Shown here one piece after another: positions 26,179 through 35,041 of a DNA stretch of 64,000 bases. Each line of letters starts with the position of its first letter. Positions within the stretch are counted from its first letter, which is position 1. The DNA is from Flavobacterium hiemivividum (GTDB lineage Bacteria > Bacteroidota > Bacteroidia > Flavobacteriales > Flavobacteriaceae). The notes under the pieces are model-generated. The model was not told where the DNA came from. It saw only the letters and a list, made by a program, of their open reading frames with translations, and ran no database searches. The stretch spans positions 62,001 through 126,000 of the forward strand of contig NZ_SMFO01000002.1 of assembly GCF_004349145.1 (NCBI RefSeq). Reading direction: 5' to 3'. The translations under genes were made by a program, and so were the position numbers.

Positions 26179-27573
26179 ATGAAAAATTTAATACGAATCC
26201 GAAAATACATTATGAGGCCACTGGTATTGTCGTGTTGCCTTTTCCTTATCAGCTGTGATGATTTTGTTACAATAGACCAACCCAATTCACAACTGACCAC
26301 AGATGCGGTTTTTGAGAATGCAACCACTGCTACTGCTGCGATGGTAGACGTATACTCACAAATGAGAGAGAACGGACTGTTTACCGGAAAATCTTTTGGG
26401 CTTTCTTGCCTGTTGGGTACGTATGCTGATGAAATGGTTTCTTATGAAAACGGTGCGTATACCACAGCCGATTTTTATAACAATTCCTTGCTTGCTTCAG
26501 ATGCTTTTGTTTCCTTATTGTGGACTAGTTCCTATAATCAGATTTATGCAGCTAATGCCGTTTTTGAGGGAGTGGGCACTTCCTCCTCTATAGCCATTAG
26601 CGATAAAAATCAGTTGCAGGGAGAAGCTCTTTTTGCACGAGCCATAACTCACTTTTACCTGCTCAATCTTTTTGGGGATATTCCATATGTAGCCACCACT
26701 GATTATGTTTATAACAGTACCATCCCTAGAATGTCTACTGAGGTTGTGTATCAAAAGATCATTGCTGATCTGGAAATGGTTATTCAATTACTAGCTGTCA
26801 ACTACACTAGCGCAGACCGCACCCGTCCCAATAAGGCAACCGCACAGGCGTTGCTTGCACGGGTGTTTTTGTACCATGGTGATTATGCAGAATCCGCTAA
26901 CATGGCCTCGGCTGTTTTGAACGATACTTCCAATTATATTTGGGAGGATAATCTTGATGCTGTATTCCTCAAAGAAAGCACTAGCACGATCTGGCAATTT
27001 GCTGCTGGAAGCGAAGGGGCGAATGCGTATGAAGGCAGTACTTTTATTTTCTTTTCTGGTCCGCCACAGCTGGTTTCCTTGTCCGATGGTTTCGTATCAG
27101 CGTTTGAGCCCAATGATTTGCGGAAAAGTCATTGGATAAAAACTGTGACTGAAGGGAGTACAGTTTGGTATCATCCCTATAAATATAAGCAAGACCTTGC
27201 TACAGGCTCGTCTATGGAATACTCTATTATTTTTAGAGTAGCAGAACAATATTTGATACGCTCAGAAGCACGTGCTAGGCAGGGCGAAATCATTGGTGCC
27301 AGAGAGGATTTAAACAAAATTAGACATGCAGCAGGCCTATCAGATACAGATACTACTACTCTAGCAACCTTACTCGAAGCCATCTTACAAGAACGAAAGG
27401 TCGAATTATTTGCGGAGCACGGGCATCGTTTTTTTGATTTGAAACGCTTTGGGAAATTAAATGATGTTTTGGGTTTGAAGCCAGGATGGAATGCGGGCGA
27501 CCAATTATGGCCGTTGCCTCAAGCGGAGTTGTTGGTAAACCCATTTTTAAAACCCCAGAATCCCGGATATTAA
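26179..27573 (+). CDS. RagB/SusD-family surface lipoprotein
   Basis: A 464-residue substrate-binding lipoprotein that caps the SusC channel. The lipobox is LISC followed by DDF, so acidic residues come right after the lipidated Cys as in surface-exported Bacteroidota lipoproteins. The SusD helical repeats are seen at EGEALFARAITHFYLLNLFGDIPY-like and NKATAQALLARVFLYHGDYAES regions, and the C-terminal RKVELFAEHGHRFFDLKRFGK is diagnostic. It starts 18 bp after SusC. The next gene starts 1 bp after its stop, so the three are one operon. Confidence 0.95.
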   Translation: MKNLIRIRKYIMRPLVLSCCLFLISCDDFVTIDQPNSQLTTDAVFENATTATAAMVDVYSQMRENGLFTGKSFGLSCLLGTYADEMVSYENGAYTTADFYNNSLLASDAFVSLLWTSSYNQIYAANAVFEGVGTSSSIAISDKNQLQGEALFARAITHFYLLNLFGDIPYVATTDYVYNSTIPRMSTEVVYQKIIADLEMVIQLLAVNYTSADRTRPNKATAQALLARVFLYHGDYAESANMASAVLNDTSNYIWEDNLDAVFLKESTSTIWQFAAGSEGANAYEGSTFIFFSGPPQLVSLSDGFVSAFEPNDLRKSHWIKTVTEGSTVWYHPYKYKQDLATGSSMEYSIIFRVAEQYLIRSEARARQGEIIGAREDLNKIRHAAGLSDTDTTTLATLLEAILQERKVELFAEHGHRFFDLKRFGKLNDVLGLKPGWNAGDQLWPLPQAELLVNPFLKPQNPGY

Positions 27574-27574
27574 T

Positions 27575-30244
27575 ATGATACTATATAATAATGGCTTTCT
27601 TAGGTTTCTCTACAGAAAGACCAATACGACACTTTGTGGCACTATTTGCCGATGGGTTAATTTTTTAATTTTTTTGTTAGTTGCTTGCCCGAATTACGGA
27701 CAGGTACTACCAAAAAAAGCAGTTACAGAAACTGATTATCATTTGTGGGGAACACTTTATACTGACAAAATATCTGATAAAGGTAACTGGGTAAGCTATG
27801 CGATGCGCTATGACGAAAGCCCTGATACGCTTTTTGTGAAGCGTACTGATGGAAAGAAGATGTATACTTTTGCTAAATCCAATGCGGGAGCATTTAGCGG
27901 GGAACGTCAATTTGTCTGCCGTGATACTGATGGACGACTATCTCTTCTTGATTTGGAGAAGGATAAGATCAACGTAATTGAAGAAGTGGAAACGTATTCC
28001 TTTTCGGGAAATGGTAACTATTTGATTACTGTGGAAGGAAAAGCGAAGCAGCGCGTATTACAACTCAGGAATAGTGGAGGAGAGCTACTGCAAAGCATCG
28101 CTGGGATTGATCAATTCCGCATGACTAGTACCAAAGATGCACTGGTCTGTACCATTGAAAACGGTGGCGTTTGCCAAGTACTGAAGGTATCCTTTGGGTC
28201 AACTATTGGGAAATCAGTAGTAGCTGAAAGTGGTAGTGGGAAATTTTCGCAACTGATATGGAATGCTGATGGTCAATCTGTTGCTTTTCTTAGAGAAAAT
28301 AAAGATAGTATCAGTGGAATTAATCGTCCGGCTGTTTTCTGTTTTTCTGTAAAAAATACTACATTATTTCAAATGGAGCCCAATAAAATTCCAGAGGGTT
28401 TTTATGTGGAAAGCGGATTCGCAAGTGGTTTAACGCTTTCTCCCGATGGTAAAAGGGTATTTTTTACTATTAGGAAGGAAATTACTATTGCAGAAAAGTT
28501 TGATGGTGTGCAGTTGTGGAATGGCAATGATGCGGTAGTTTATCCTGAAAGGCAGACTGTGGGGGATGTCGAATTTAATACCAGAATCTCAGCATGGTGG
28601 CCGGAGCGCGATCGTTTTATGCTAATTACCGATGAAAGTAAACCCTTTGGTTTTCTGAATGCTAGTGAAGATTTTGCTATTACTTATAATACGAAAGATT
28701 TAGGACCGCAATACAAACTGGATCGCAATGTAAACTATTATGTTACTGATTTAGAAACGGGACGGAAAAATTTGCTTTTAGAAAACCAGTCTACAGAACT
28801 AGAGGCATCAAGTTTGTCACCCAGCGGAAAATACTTTGCTTATTTTAAAGATAACGACTGGTGGGTGTATAATTTTTTGACTCGTACCCATTCTAATATT
28901 ACAGGAAGGCACGGATTACAATTAGCGGATTGGGAAGATAAAATTTGGCAAATTAACTACCGGATTGTAGGCTGGGGTATTCATGACGAATGTATTCTAC
29001 TTTATGACCGGTTTGATATTTGGCAAATAGATTTTAAAGAAAATAAAGCTGTTCGACTTACTAGGGGGAAGGAGTCGGGAATTACATTTCGGATAGCTCC
29101 GCCAGTTGATAGCGAATTTTTTGTACCCTATTTTACTGGACATATTGATGCAGCGATCAATACTAAAAATAAAATAATGTTAAGTGCAAAAAGGAATAAT
29201 GAAAGTGGTTACTTTATTCTTGGTCCAAAAAAGAACGTAGAACCGATTGTTTTTGGTGATTTTCTTACTACAAAAATACTAAAAGCCAGCAAAGCGAATG
29301 CGTATGTTTATGAATCACAGAAATATAATAGTCCGCCAGAATTAAGCATAAGCATGGGCAAGGAAGGGACGAGTAAAAAACTCTATCAGAGTAATTTACA
29401 GCATTATAAATATGCGTGGGCAAAGCAGGAAAAGATCTATTATCGGGATTCAAAAAACACACTTTTAACTGGGATCTTGTATTATCCTGCAGCTTATAAT
29501 CCAGAAAAGAAGTATCCAATGATTGTACACATATACCAAACGCAATCCTATTTACTTCATTATTACATCAATCCATCGCTCCATAATATGGCAGGATTTA
29601 ATACCTCTAACCTAACTGCTCAAGGTTATTTTGTGCTGCTCCCTGATATTGAATATGAGTTGGGAAATCCAGGGGTATCAGCTGCAGATTGTGTCATTGC
29701 TGCCACCAAAGCGGTTGTAAGTAAAGACGTAGTCGACAGTTCTAAAATTGGATTAATTGGACACTCTTTTGGAGGATATGAAACCAATTTTATACTGGGG
29801 CAGACCAATTTGTTTGCAAGTGCTATATCAGGGGCTTCTGTTTTTGATCTTGCTGGATGGTATCTTTCTATCGGTTGGACTGCTGGCAGACCTGAGATGT
29901 GGCGATTTGAGAGCCAGCAGTGGCGCATGGGAAAATCGCTGTTTGAGGATAGGGAAGGCTATGCGTGTAATTCGCCGCTTACTTATGTCAATAAAATTAA
30001 AACGCCTGTGCTCATTTGGACAGGAGAAGAAGATAGACAGATTCATTATTATCAAAGTGTTGCTTTTTATCTTGCGATGCAACGACTGAACAAGAGTGCC
30101 ATCTTGCTAGTGTATCCCGGAGACGGTCATGCATTGGTAAAAAAGGAAAATCAACAAGACTTTGCTCATCGAATTGAAGATTGGTTTGGCTATTATTTAA
30201 AAGGAGAATCACCCAAAAAATGGATTGCTGAAGGAGTACAATAA
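27575..30244 (+). CDS. S9-family prolyl oligopeptidase-like peptidase, exported
   Basis: An 889-residue serine peptidase with an N-terminal hydrophobic export segment (FLIFLLVACPNYGQ), a long beta-propeller-like region, and a C-terminal alpha/beta-hydrolase domain. The triad is visible: Ser731 in IGHSFGGYE, Asp820 in WTGEEDRQ and His852 in PGDGHAL. S9 peptidases cleave short peptides, often after proline or as dipeptidyl peptidases. Coupled to SusCD by a one-base gap, it would trim imported peptides in the periplasm. A 14-bp stem terminator follows. Confidence 0.9.
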   Translation: MILYNNGFLRFLYRKTNTTLCGTICRWVNFLIFLLVACPNYGQVLPKKAVTETDYHLWGTLYTDKISDKGNWVSYAMRYDESPDTLFVKRTDGKKMYTFAKSNAGAFSGERQFVCRDTDGRLSLLDLEKDKINVIEEVETYSFSGNGNYLITVEGKAKQRVLQLRNSGGELLQSIAGIDQFRMTSTKDALVCTIENGGVCQVLKVSFGSTIGKSVVAESGSGKFSQLIWNADGQSVAFLRENKDSISGINRPAVFCFSVKNTTLFQMEPNKIPEGFYVESGFASGLTLSPDGKRVFFTIRKEITIAEKFDGVQLWNGNDAVVYPERQTVGDVEFNTRISAWWPERDRFMLITDESKPFGFLNASEDFAITYNTKDLGPQYKLDRNVNYYVTDLETGRKNLLLENQSTELEASSLSPSGKYFAYFKDNDWWVYNFLTRTHSNITGRHGLQLADWEDKIWQINYRIVGWGIHDECILLYDRFDIWQIDFKENKAVRLTRGKESGITFRIAPPVDSEFFVPYFTGHIDAAINTKNKIMLSAKRNNESGYFILGPKKNVEPIVFGDFLTTKILKASKANAYVYESQKYNSPPELSISMGKEGTSKKLYQSNLQHYKYAWAKQEKIYYRDSKNTLLTGILYYPAAYNPEKKYPMIVHIYQTQSYLLHYYINPSLHNMAGFNTSNLTAQGYFVLLPDIEYELGNPGVSAADCVIAATKAVVSKDVVDSSKIGLIGHSFGGYETNFILGQTNLFASAISGASVFDLAGWYLSIGWTAGRPEMWRFESQQWRMGKSLFEDREGYACNSPLTYVNKIKTPVLIWTGEEDRQIHYYQSVAFYLAMQRLNKSAILLVYPGDGHALVKKENQQDFAHRIEDWFGYYLKGESPKKWIAEGVQ

Positions 30245-30246
30245 GA

Positions 30247-30278
30247 AATGCAGGTCATAAGAAATTATGACCTGCATT
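30247..30278. terminator. Bidirectional terminator between convergent genes
   Basis: AATGCAGGTCATAA and TTATGACCTGCATT form a perfect 14-bp stem with a GAAA tetraloop. A second small hairpin (ACCTTAAA/TTTAAGGT, 30285-30305) with a T run follows and overlaps the stop codon of the gene converging from the right. Confidence 0.85.
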
Positions 30279-30298
30279 AATTTTACCTTAAATTTTTT

Positions 30299-30562
30299 TT
30301 AAGGTTTGTGGGTCAATATCTCTGTACAGTCCGATGTTGGCGAAGGTTTCGCATACATTTGATCTGTTCCGTCAACACAAAGCACAGTTCCGATGTTATT
30401 ACAGATTTTTTGTGGCTGACAATTGAATGGCGCCGTACGTTTAAACCCTTGCACGCTCGCGATTTCAGATTTAGTTGTCGAATCACTGGTGCTTACCGCA
30501 CCTGCCGATGCCAACACAAAGGCGACAACGGGAAACATCATTTTAATTGCTAAAGATTTCAT
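30299..30562 (-). CDS. Small secreted Cys-containing protein, DUF6520-like
   Basis: An 87-residue protein with a clear signal peptide (MKSLAIKMMFPVVAFVLASAGAVS) and four cysteines in the mature part (Cys48, 54, 62 and 79: C-x5-C-x7-C-x16-C). The pattern resembles DUF6520 small exported proteins of Bacteroidota. It follows the MauE-like gene on the same strand after 90 bp. The cysteines suggest disulfides, perhaps formed with help from the MauE-like protein. The function is unknown. Confidence 0.6.
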   Translation of the reverse strand: MKSLAIKMMFPVVAFVLASAGAVSTSDSTTKSEIASVQGFKRTAPFNCQPQKICNNIGTVLCVDGTDQMYAKPSPTSDCTEILTHKP

Positions 30563-30652
30563 AATATTAAAATTTAAAAATTAACTAATGTGATCTACTC
30601 TTTTTTACAGGTTTTCGATCTGACCCCTGATACTGGCCGGTATGTCTTTCAT

Positions 30653-32149
30653 TTAATTATTGTATTTATTTTTCAATGTTGCAGCTAGTTTGTAAGAAAC
30701 AATGTTGGACCCTATTATTGCAAAAAAATGGGTATTGGTTACTATAAAATCATCAATTTTTTCACCGTCAATTTTGTAGATGTAAAAGCTCATTAAATAG
30801 GATTTCGTTAGAATGTCGTATACATCGATAACATTTGCATTTTTCCACATTTTTATTTCATCATATCTCCCAGGTAATGTTGAGTTTACGAACAACAGGT
30901 TATTATGGATTGCGCTAACTCTGTTTACCAATAATGGGGGTGCTGAAAATACCCTCTGCTTCTTCGCCTTTACATATGCAATTTTGATTTTAGCTTTAGA
31001 AGTGGTATCAATTGTGTTTCCGCGATGCACAAGGTTAAGATATTGATCTGAAACCGTATATTGATTGCGGTAGTAGTATAAGTAAACAAATTTTCTTTGC
31101 TGTTGACTGTACTGCATTGTTCCATCTGTATCGAATAATCCATCAATTTGTTTCTGAAGAAGTTCATGAGCCGATTTTTTAATTTGGCCATCGTTGAGGT
31201 TTACAGTTGCTAAAAGATTTTCTCGAGTATTGCTGAGCGTTCGAATTATGATGGTTGCGGAATCAATGAGTACTGCTTTTGTGAAACCGGGGATTTTTCT
31301 GGATTGTAAAACGGCTTTTCCATCACTTAAATTTCCTTTAAAAATTATGGGAACTGTACCGTCGAATAAATAAAAGTGGGGTGGAAGTACTCGTAATTGA
31401 ATATTATGGAATTTGAACAACGTATCCGTAATCTTGATGTGCTGGGTTGTGATCACTTGAAGTGCTGTATCCAATGTAGTTATCAATGCTGGTGCCGAAG
31501 TATTTCCCAGAAATAGCTTACCATTGCTTTCGCCAGCAAAGTAAAAGGAATTGAATTTCAGGTTTTCTACAGTAATTCGTTTGGCAGGAAAGGGAGGAAA
31601 CCTTCTCACAAAGTTATTGCGATGTTGCACCATGTCTTCAGAAATAAGAAACAGCCCAGCCATTAAAACTACACTTAGTAGCGATATTGCTACAAGACGT
31701 ATGCTGATATAAAATCGCGGTTTATTCTGCCAATCATTGGAAAGATACAAAGCTGTCGCTGCAAGTATTACCATTGCAATATTGAAAATAAGATGCTCTG
31801 TCCAGTTCATGTTTTCAAGGATGCCTCCGCAAGAGCAGGGTACAAATGAGCTGTAATTGAGTATTATGTAGATATAAATTGTAAGTAGTAGCATCAGTCC
31901 AAATGCCGAGAACAATCCGATTATTCTGGTTTTTGGTATTGATAGCAAAATAGCTATTGCAAATTCTACTGTTAGTACTGCATAAGAAATATATGTAGCA
32001 AAGGCAGTAAGTAAAGGAGATTGAGCAAGCTGTATCTGAAAGTTGTGAAAATCCAGTAGTTTACTGACTGCTGAATAGACGAAAAGCAGTATGAATAAGT
32101 AACTAATACTGATCGTGAATTTCTCTTTGAATGTAGCAGTTACTTTCAT
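30653..32149 (-). CDS. MauE/DoxX-like membrane protein with a large periplasmic domain
   Basis: A protein of about 498 residues. The N-terminal 150 residues hold four membrane helices of MauE/DoxX type, with a CxC pair (FVPCSCGGILENMNW near residue 100) typical of the redox-active MauE branch. A fifth helix near residue 170 is followed by a 300-residue C-terminal domain, probably periplasmic beta-propeller. ATG at 32149 (MKVTATF) is preferred to an upstream ATG at 32200, which would add residues of no family character. It lies between the AraC regulator and the small Cys-rich secreted protein, both on the same strand, suggesting a role in redox handling of that peptide. Confidence 0.65.
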   Translation of the reverse strand: MKVTATFKEKFTISISYLFILLFVYSAVSKLLDFHNFQIQLAQSPLLTAFATYISYAVLTVEFAIAILLSIPKTRIIGLFSAFGLMLLLTIYIYIILNYSSFVPCSCGGILENMNWTEHLIFNIAMVILAATALYLSNDWQNKPRFYISIRLVAISLLSVVLMAGLFLISEDMVQHRNNFVRRFPPFPAKRITVENLKFNSFYFAGESNGKLFLGNTSAPALITTLDTALQVITTQHIKITDTLFKFHNIQLRVLPPHFYLFDGTVPIIFKGNLSDGKAVLQSRKIPGFTKAVLIDSATIIIRTLSNTRENLLATVNLNDGQIKKSAHELLQKQIDGLFDTDGTMQYSQQQRKFVYLYYYRNQYTVSDQYLNLVHRGNTIDTTSKAKIKIAYVKAKKQRVFSAPPLLVNRVSAIHNNLLFVNSTLPGRYDEIKMWKNANVIDVYDILTKSYLMSFYIYKIDGEKIDDFIVTNTHFFAIIGSNIVSYKLAATLKNKYNN

Positions 32150-32250
32150 TGTACTGTTTTTTTTAGTACTGTAAAATTGTAAATAAAAAACATATAACAT
32201 TATGCAAATCAGGCATTTCGTTATTCAAAAAATAAAACAGTGCAAAAGCA

Positions 32251-33156
32251 TTAGGGTAGAAGATCTTCTTCGGGTCTTGATAGATCACTTGGTTTGTAGC
32301 CAAATCTTTTTTTGAAGGCTTTATAGAAGTTAAGATAGCCCTTAAAGCCGTTCAGATATGCAATTTCTTTTAAAGAAACAGCTGTTTGCCGGATCATTAG
32401 ATTTGCTCTTTTCAAGCGTTCCTCTTGATAAAAGTTATAGACACTTGTTTTGAAAAAATTTCTAAAACCATTTTTTAATATGTGTTCTTCAATAGCAAAC
32501 ATTTGAGCCAAGGAATGTAAAGTGGGTAATGGTTCATCCAGATGACTTAAAATATAATCATGCAGATTTTGCACCGCAGTAACTTCATTGTGTTTGCGAA
32601 TTTTTGAACCAGAGAGACGGTCATTAATGTCACGCATCTCTTCAAGTATGGTTGATACTGAACTTACAATTATTTCATCGCTATATAGTAATCGTGATAC
32701 TGTGCAAAATGACGGCAGTAGGTGATTGTCACCAGTAATTAAAATTAATTGCAAAGTAGTGTTGTAATTGGAGTTTTTATCTAATTCATCAAGAATACCT
32801 TTCCAAAGATCTTTCGATTGCTGAGCGATCAATTTTCCAAAGTCGGTATTGATAATTGTATCCGGTTTATATTTAAGAGTGTGTGGCACCTCATTATTAA
32901 AACTCAATAAAACAAAATCATTATCCAATACAAATGTTAATTGAATTAGATTTTGGTACGGATAGTAAGCACTGTTATGTCCTGATGCCAGACTTATTTT
33001 TTGGAGATCTTCCGCAATTTTATTTAATGCGACAGCAATACTTTTTAATTCATCATTGCTATTATCCTGGATGCGGATGGTCATATTTCCACTTGCCATT
33101 TCAAACAGCATTTGGTAAATACGTTTAATCCGGACCTGATTAAATTGGTCTGACAT
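32251..33156 (-). CDS. AraC-family regulator with HAMP-like and PAS-like sensor region
   Basis: A 301-residue regulator. Residues 15-50 (LFEMASGNMTIRIQDNSNDEL...LNKIAEDLQ) resemble a cytoplasmic HAMP unit, and residues 70-170 look like a PAS domain. The C-terminal 90 residues form the double HTH: LHSLAQMFAIEEHILKNGFRNFF and VSLKEIAYLNGFKGYLNFYKAFKKRFGYKPSDLS. I chose ATG at 33156 (MSDQF); an ATG at 33210 adds a hydrophobic stretch that overlaps the promoter (33208-33215). It probably controls the MauE-like/Cys-peptide genes and perhaps the SusCD-peptidase operon; that is inferred from position. Confidence 0.85.
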   Translation of the reverse strand: MSDQFNQVRIKRIYQMLFEMASGNMTIRIQDNSNDELKSIAVALNKIAEDLQKISLASGHNSAYYPYQNLIQLTFVLDNDFVLLSFNNEVPHTLKYKPDTIINTDFGKLIAQQSKDLWKGILDELDKNSNYNTTLQLILITGDNHLLPSFCTVSRLLYSDEIIVSSVSTILEEMRDINDRLSGSKIRKHNEVTAVQNLHDYILSHLDEPLPTLHSLAQMFAIEEHILKNGFRNFFKTSVYNFYQEERLKRANLMIRQTAVSLKEIAYLNGFKGYLNFYKAFKKRFGYKPSDLSRPEEDLLP

Positions 33157-33207
33157 AATTATATTATTTGAAGTGATTTGCTGGAGGAAGAAAAGGAAAA
33201 ACCTTTG

Positions 33208-33215
33208 CAAACCTA
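33208..33215 (-). promoter_or_regulatory. Bacteroidota-type -7 element of the AraC gene
   Basis: Minus strand TAGGTTTG fits TAnnTTTG and continues into CAAAGG. It would place the transcript start about 45 nt before the chosen ATG at 33156. Confidence 0.6.
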
Positions 33216-33251
33216 TCTAAATAAATTATACGAAGCTAAAAGTATGGTGTG

Positions 33252-33265
33252 CAATTCGGGAATTG
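33252..33265. promoter_or_regulatory. Palindromic operator candidate upstream of the AraC gene
   Basis: CAATTC-GG-GAATTG is a perfect inverted repeat about 40 bp upstream of the -7 element, followed on the minus strand by CACACCA. The same string with CACACCA lies upstream of the RteC remnant at 12110-12121. The rest of 33216-33668 holds no gene that I recognise; a 7-bp inverted repeat, TAGCGAC/GTCGCTA, lies at 33610-33647. Confidence 0.5.
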
Positions 33266-33668
33266 AATAGGTGTTTTTTAGTTAAAAGTGAGTGGTAAAT
33301 CGTTTTTTAATTCCATAATCAAAGAGTAATTCTCGATGCGTTTTATAATTGATGTAAGGAGTAATAGGATTTATTGTAGTTTGTTTTTTAGGTCTTTACC
33401 TGAGATGGAAGATTTATGAGTTTAGGAGGGATTATAATAAAAATGATAGTTGGAAGAGTAGGAGGAAGGAATAGAAAGATGCTAGGAGGTGTCATTTTTT
33501 GTTTTATGCCGATGTGGGATACATATCAGTTGGGTATCCAAATAAATAGTTCTTTTGATTATTTGTAATAAAAACTTTATATCTATATTTGTTCAAAACG
33601 GACAATCAATAGCGACAATCAACCCAATTTTGAGTGTATAGTCGCTACTTTATAGCGAGTATAAGCAA

Positions 33669-33678
33669 GTTATGGGCA
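33669..33678 (+). repeat. Cassette-start-like site
   Basis: GTTATGGGCA is exactly complementary (10 of 10) to TGCCCATAAC at 34744-34753, which closes the two-gene segment between them. This is the relation expected of the 5' end and R'' box of one integron cassette. Confidence 0.5.
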
Positions 33679-33729
33679 AGTTGACCGGAACGCAATAAAA
33701 TCACTATAAAAACCAAAACGTCTGAACCA

Positions 33730-34497
33730 ATGGAATATCCAGAAATTTTTGTAAAAAAAGCAAAAGAATGTAAAAAAACAGAAACCTATATTGGAACAGG
33801 TAATCCAAATGGCAAAATTTTAATTGTTGGTAAAGAAACAGCAACAGACACTGAAAACAAAGCAAATGGAAACGAACTGTACGTAAGATTTCAAAATGAA
33901 ATGCTTCAAGATTTCAAGGAGAATGCTATTAAATGGAATTTAAATATAGAAAATCTAGTTAATGTAGATTCTTTACCAAATTGGATTGGAGGAAAAAATT
34001 CTCCTTTGACTTCAAATCCATTGTTCCCTTTTAAAAGTTTACATCCTAAGGAATTGAGAGAAGGTCAAACTTGGAGTAAATATCAAAAGCTACACGATTT
34101 AATATTTTTAAACGATTTATCATTAATAAAAGAAAAACAGATTGATTTTCACAATAATTTCTTTTTGACAGAGATGAATAGTTCACCCGCAAAATTCACA
34201 AAAGATGCTGACAAGAGCGGAATTCCAAATAGAAAACAATTTTTCAAAGAAAGTGATTTTTTTCAAAATTTTCCTGTTGTCATATTAGCTTGTAGCAATT
34301 ATATCAATGGTAATGAAATCGAAGAGATTTTCAATGTGAGTTTTGATAAACAATGTGGAGTTGAAAAGCAATTATTTTGGACACATTATAATTCTGATAA
34401 AACAAAATTGGTAATTCATACAAGACAATTAAGCACAAATGTTTCAGACAATTTGTTGATAGAAATTGCTAATGAAGTTCGCAATTTCTTAAAATAA
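33730..34497 (+). CDS. Hypothetical protein, distantly uracil-DNA-glycosylase-like
   Basis: A 255-residue cytoplasmic protein. The order of a glycine-rich first strand (YIGTGNPNGKILIVGKETATD, residues 20-40), a central FHNNFFLTEMN segment, a buried strand VVILACSNYI and a late histidine segment VIHTRQLS recalls the uracil-DNA glycosylase superfamily. The catalytic motifs are not clear enough to name an activity. It is the first gene of a cassette-like unit starting 60 bp upstream. The 63-residue gene follows 40 bp later. Confidence 0.5.
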   Translation: MEYPEIFVKKAKECKKTETYIGTGNPNGKILIVGKETATDTENKANGNELYVRFQNEMLQDFKENAIKWNLNIENLVNVDSLPNWIGGKNSPLTSNPLFPFKSLHPKELREGQTWSKYQKLHDLIFLNDLSLIKEKQIDFHNNFFLTEMNSSPAKFTKDADKSGIPNRKQFFKESDFFQNFPVVILACSNYINGNEIEEIFNVSFDKQCGVEKQLFWTHYNSDKTKLVIHTRQLSTNVSDNLLIEIANEVRNFLK

Positions 34498-34537
34498 AAA
34501 TTAATTAAAACCGATTAAACAAATAAAACACATTATT

Positions 34538-34729
34538 ATGGCAGTTTATAAATTAAAAGCAAAGGGAAGTTACGGGAACATGTCTAAAGGATATGAATTT
34601 CAAGTTATTTCTTCAACAATTCCGACTCCAAATGCAACTGACATCGAAAAAGAAATTGAACGATTAGGTTTTAATTCACAAGCAAAATCATATAAAAGTG
34701 CTGGGAATTTTGAAGTAACAAAACTGTAA
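34538..34729 (+). CDS. Small hypothetical protein, 63 residues
   Basis: A compact soluble protein beginning MAVYKLKAKGSYGNMSKGY and containing SSTIPTPNATDIEKEIERLG. There is no motif of known function, but the regular composition, the short distance to the upstream gene and the stop codon placed 14 bp before the attC-like site support a real gene. It may work with the UDG-like protein. The function is unknown. Confidence 0.55.
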   Translation: MAVYKLKAKGSYGNMSKGYEFQVISSTIPTPNATDIEKEIERLGFNSQAKSYKSAGNFEVTKL

Positions 34730-34743
34730 CTAAAAACACAACC

Positions 34744-34884
34744 TGCCCATAACAGTGGTTTTGCTCAATGGCTTGGGCTTGGTTTTTTCCTGCGGAAAAA
34801 ACGCTGTCCGCCAAAATTGGGTTTGTGTTTGGAGAGTTCGGTCTTGAATCACAAGCCACTGCGCAAATCCACGGGACGTTATGC
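34744..34884 (+). repeat. attC-like recombination site (best example)
   Basis: A 141-bp imperfect palindrome. Left: TGCCCATAAC, then arm 34755-34775. Right: arm 34852-34872, then GGGAC and GTTATGCC. The two 21-nt arms are complementary at 18 positions, and CATAAC/GTTATG add six pairs outside them with an unequal spacer (1 versus 5 nt). The loop holds its own perfect hairpin (GTTTTTTCC-TGC-GGAAAAAAC, 34782-34802). Paired R''-L''/L'-R' boxes with an unpaired spacer and a terminal structure are the layout of attC sites, though GTTATGC is an imperfect GTTRRRY core. The rest of the gap to 35041 shows no gene. Confidence 0.5.
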
Positions 34885-35041
34885 CTCATTCTAAAAAGAC
34901 GACAGTGCAACAAAAGAACGACAGAAATATGACGGAAAGAAAAGCCAATGCTTCCGCAAAATCAAAAGAGGTGCAACCCAACGCACAAGCCGACTCACGG
35001 TTGCACTACATTTGTTTTTTCCAAAACGTACAAATAACAAT

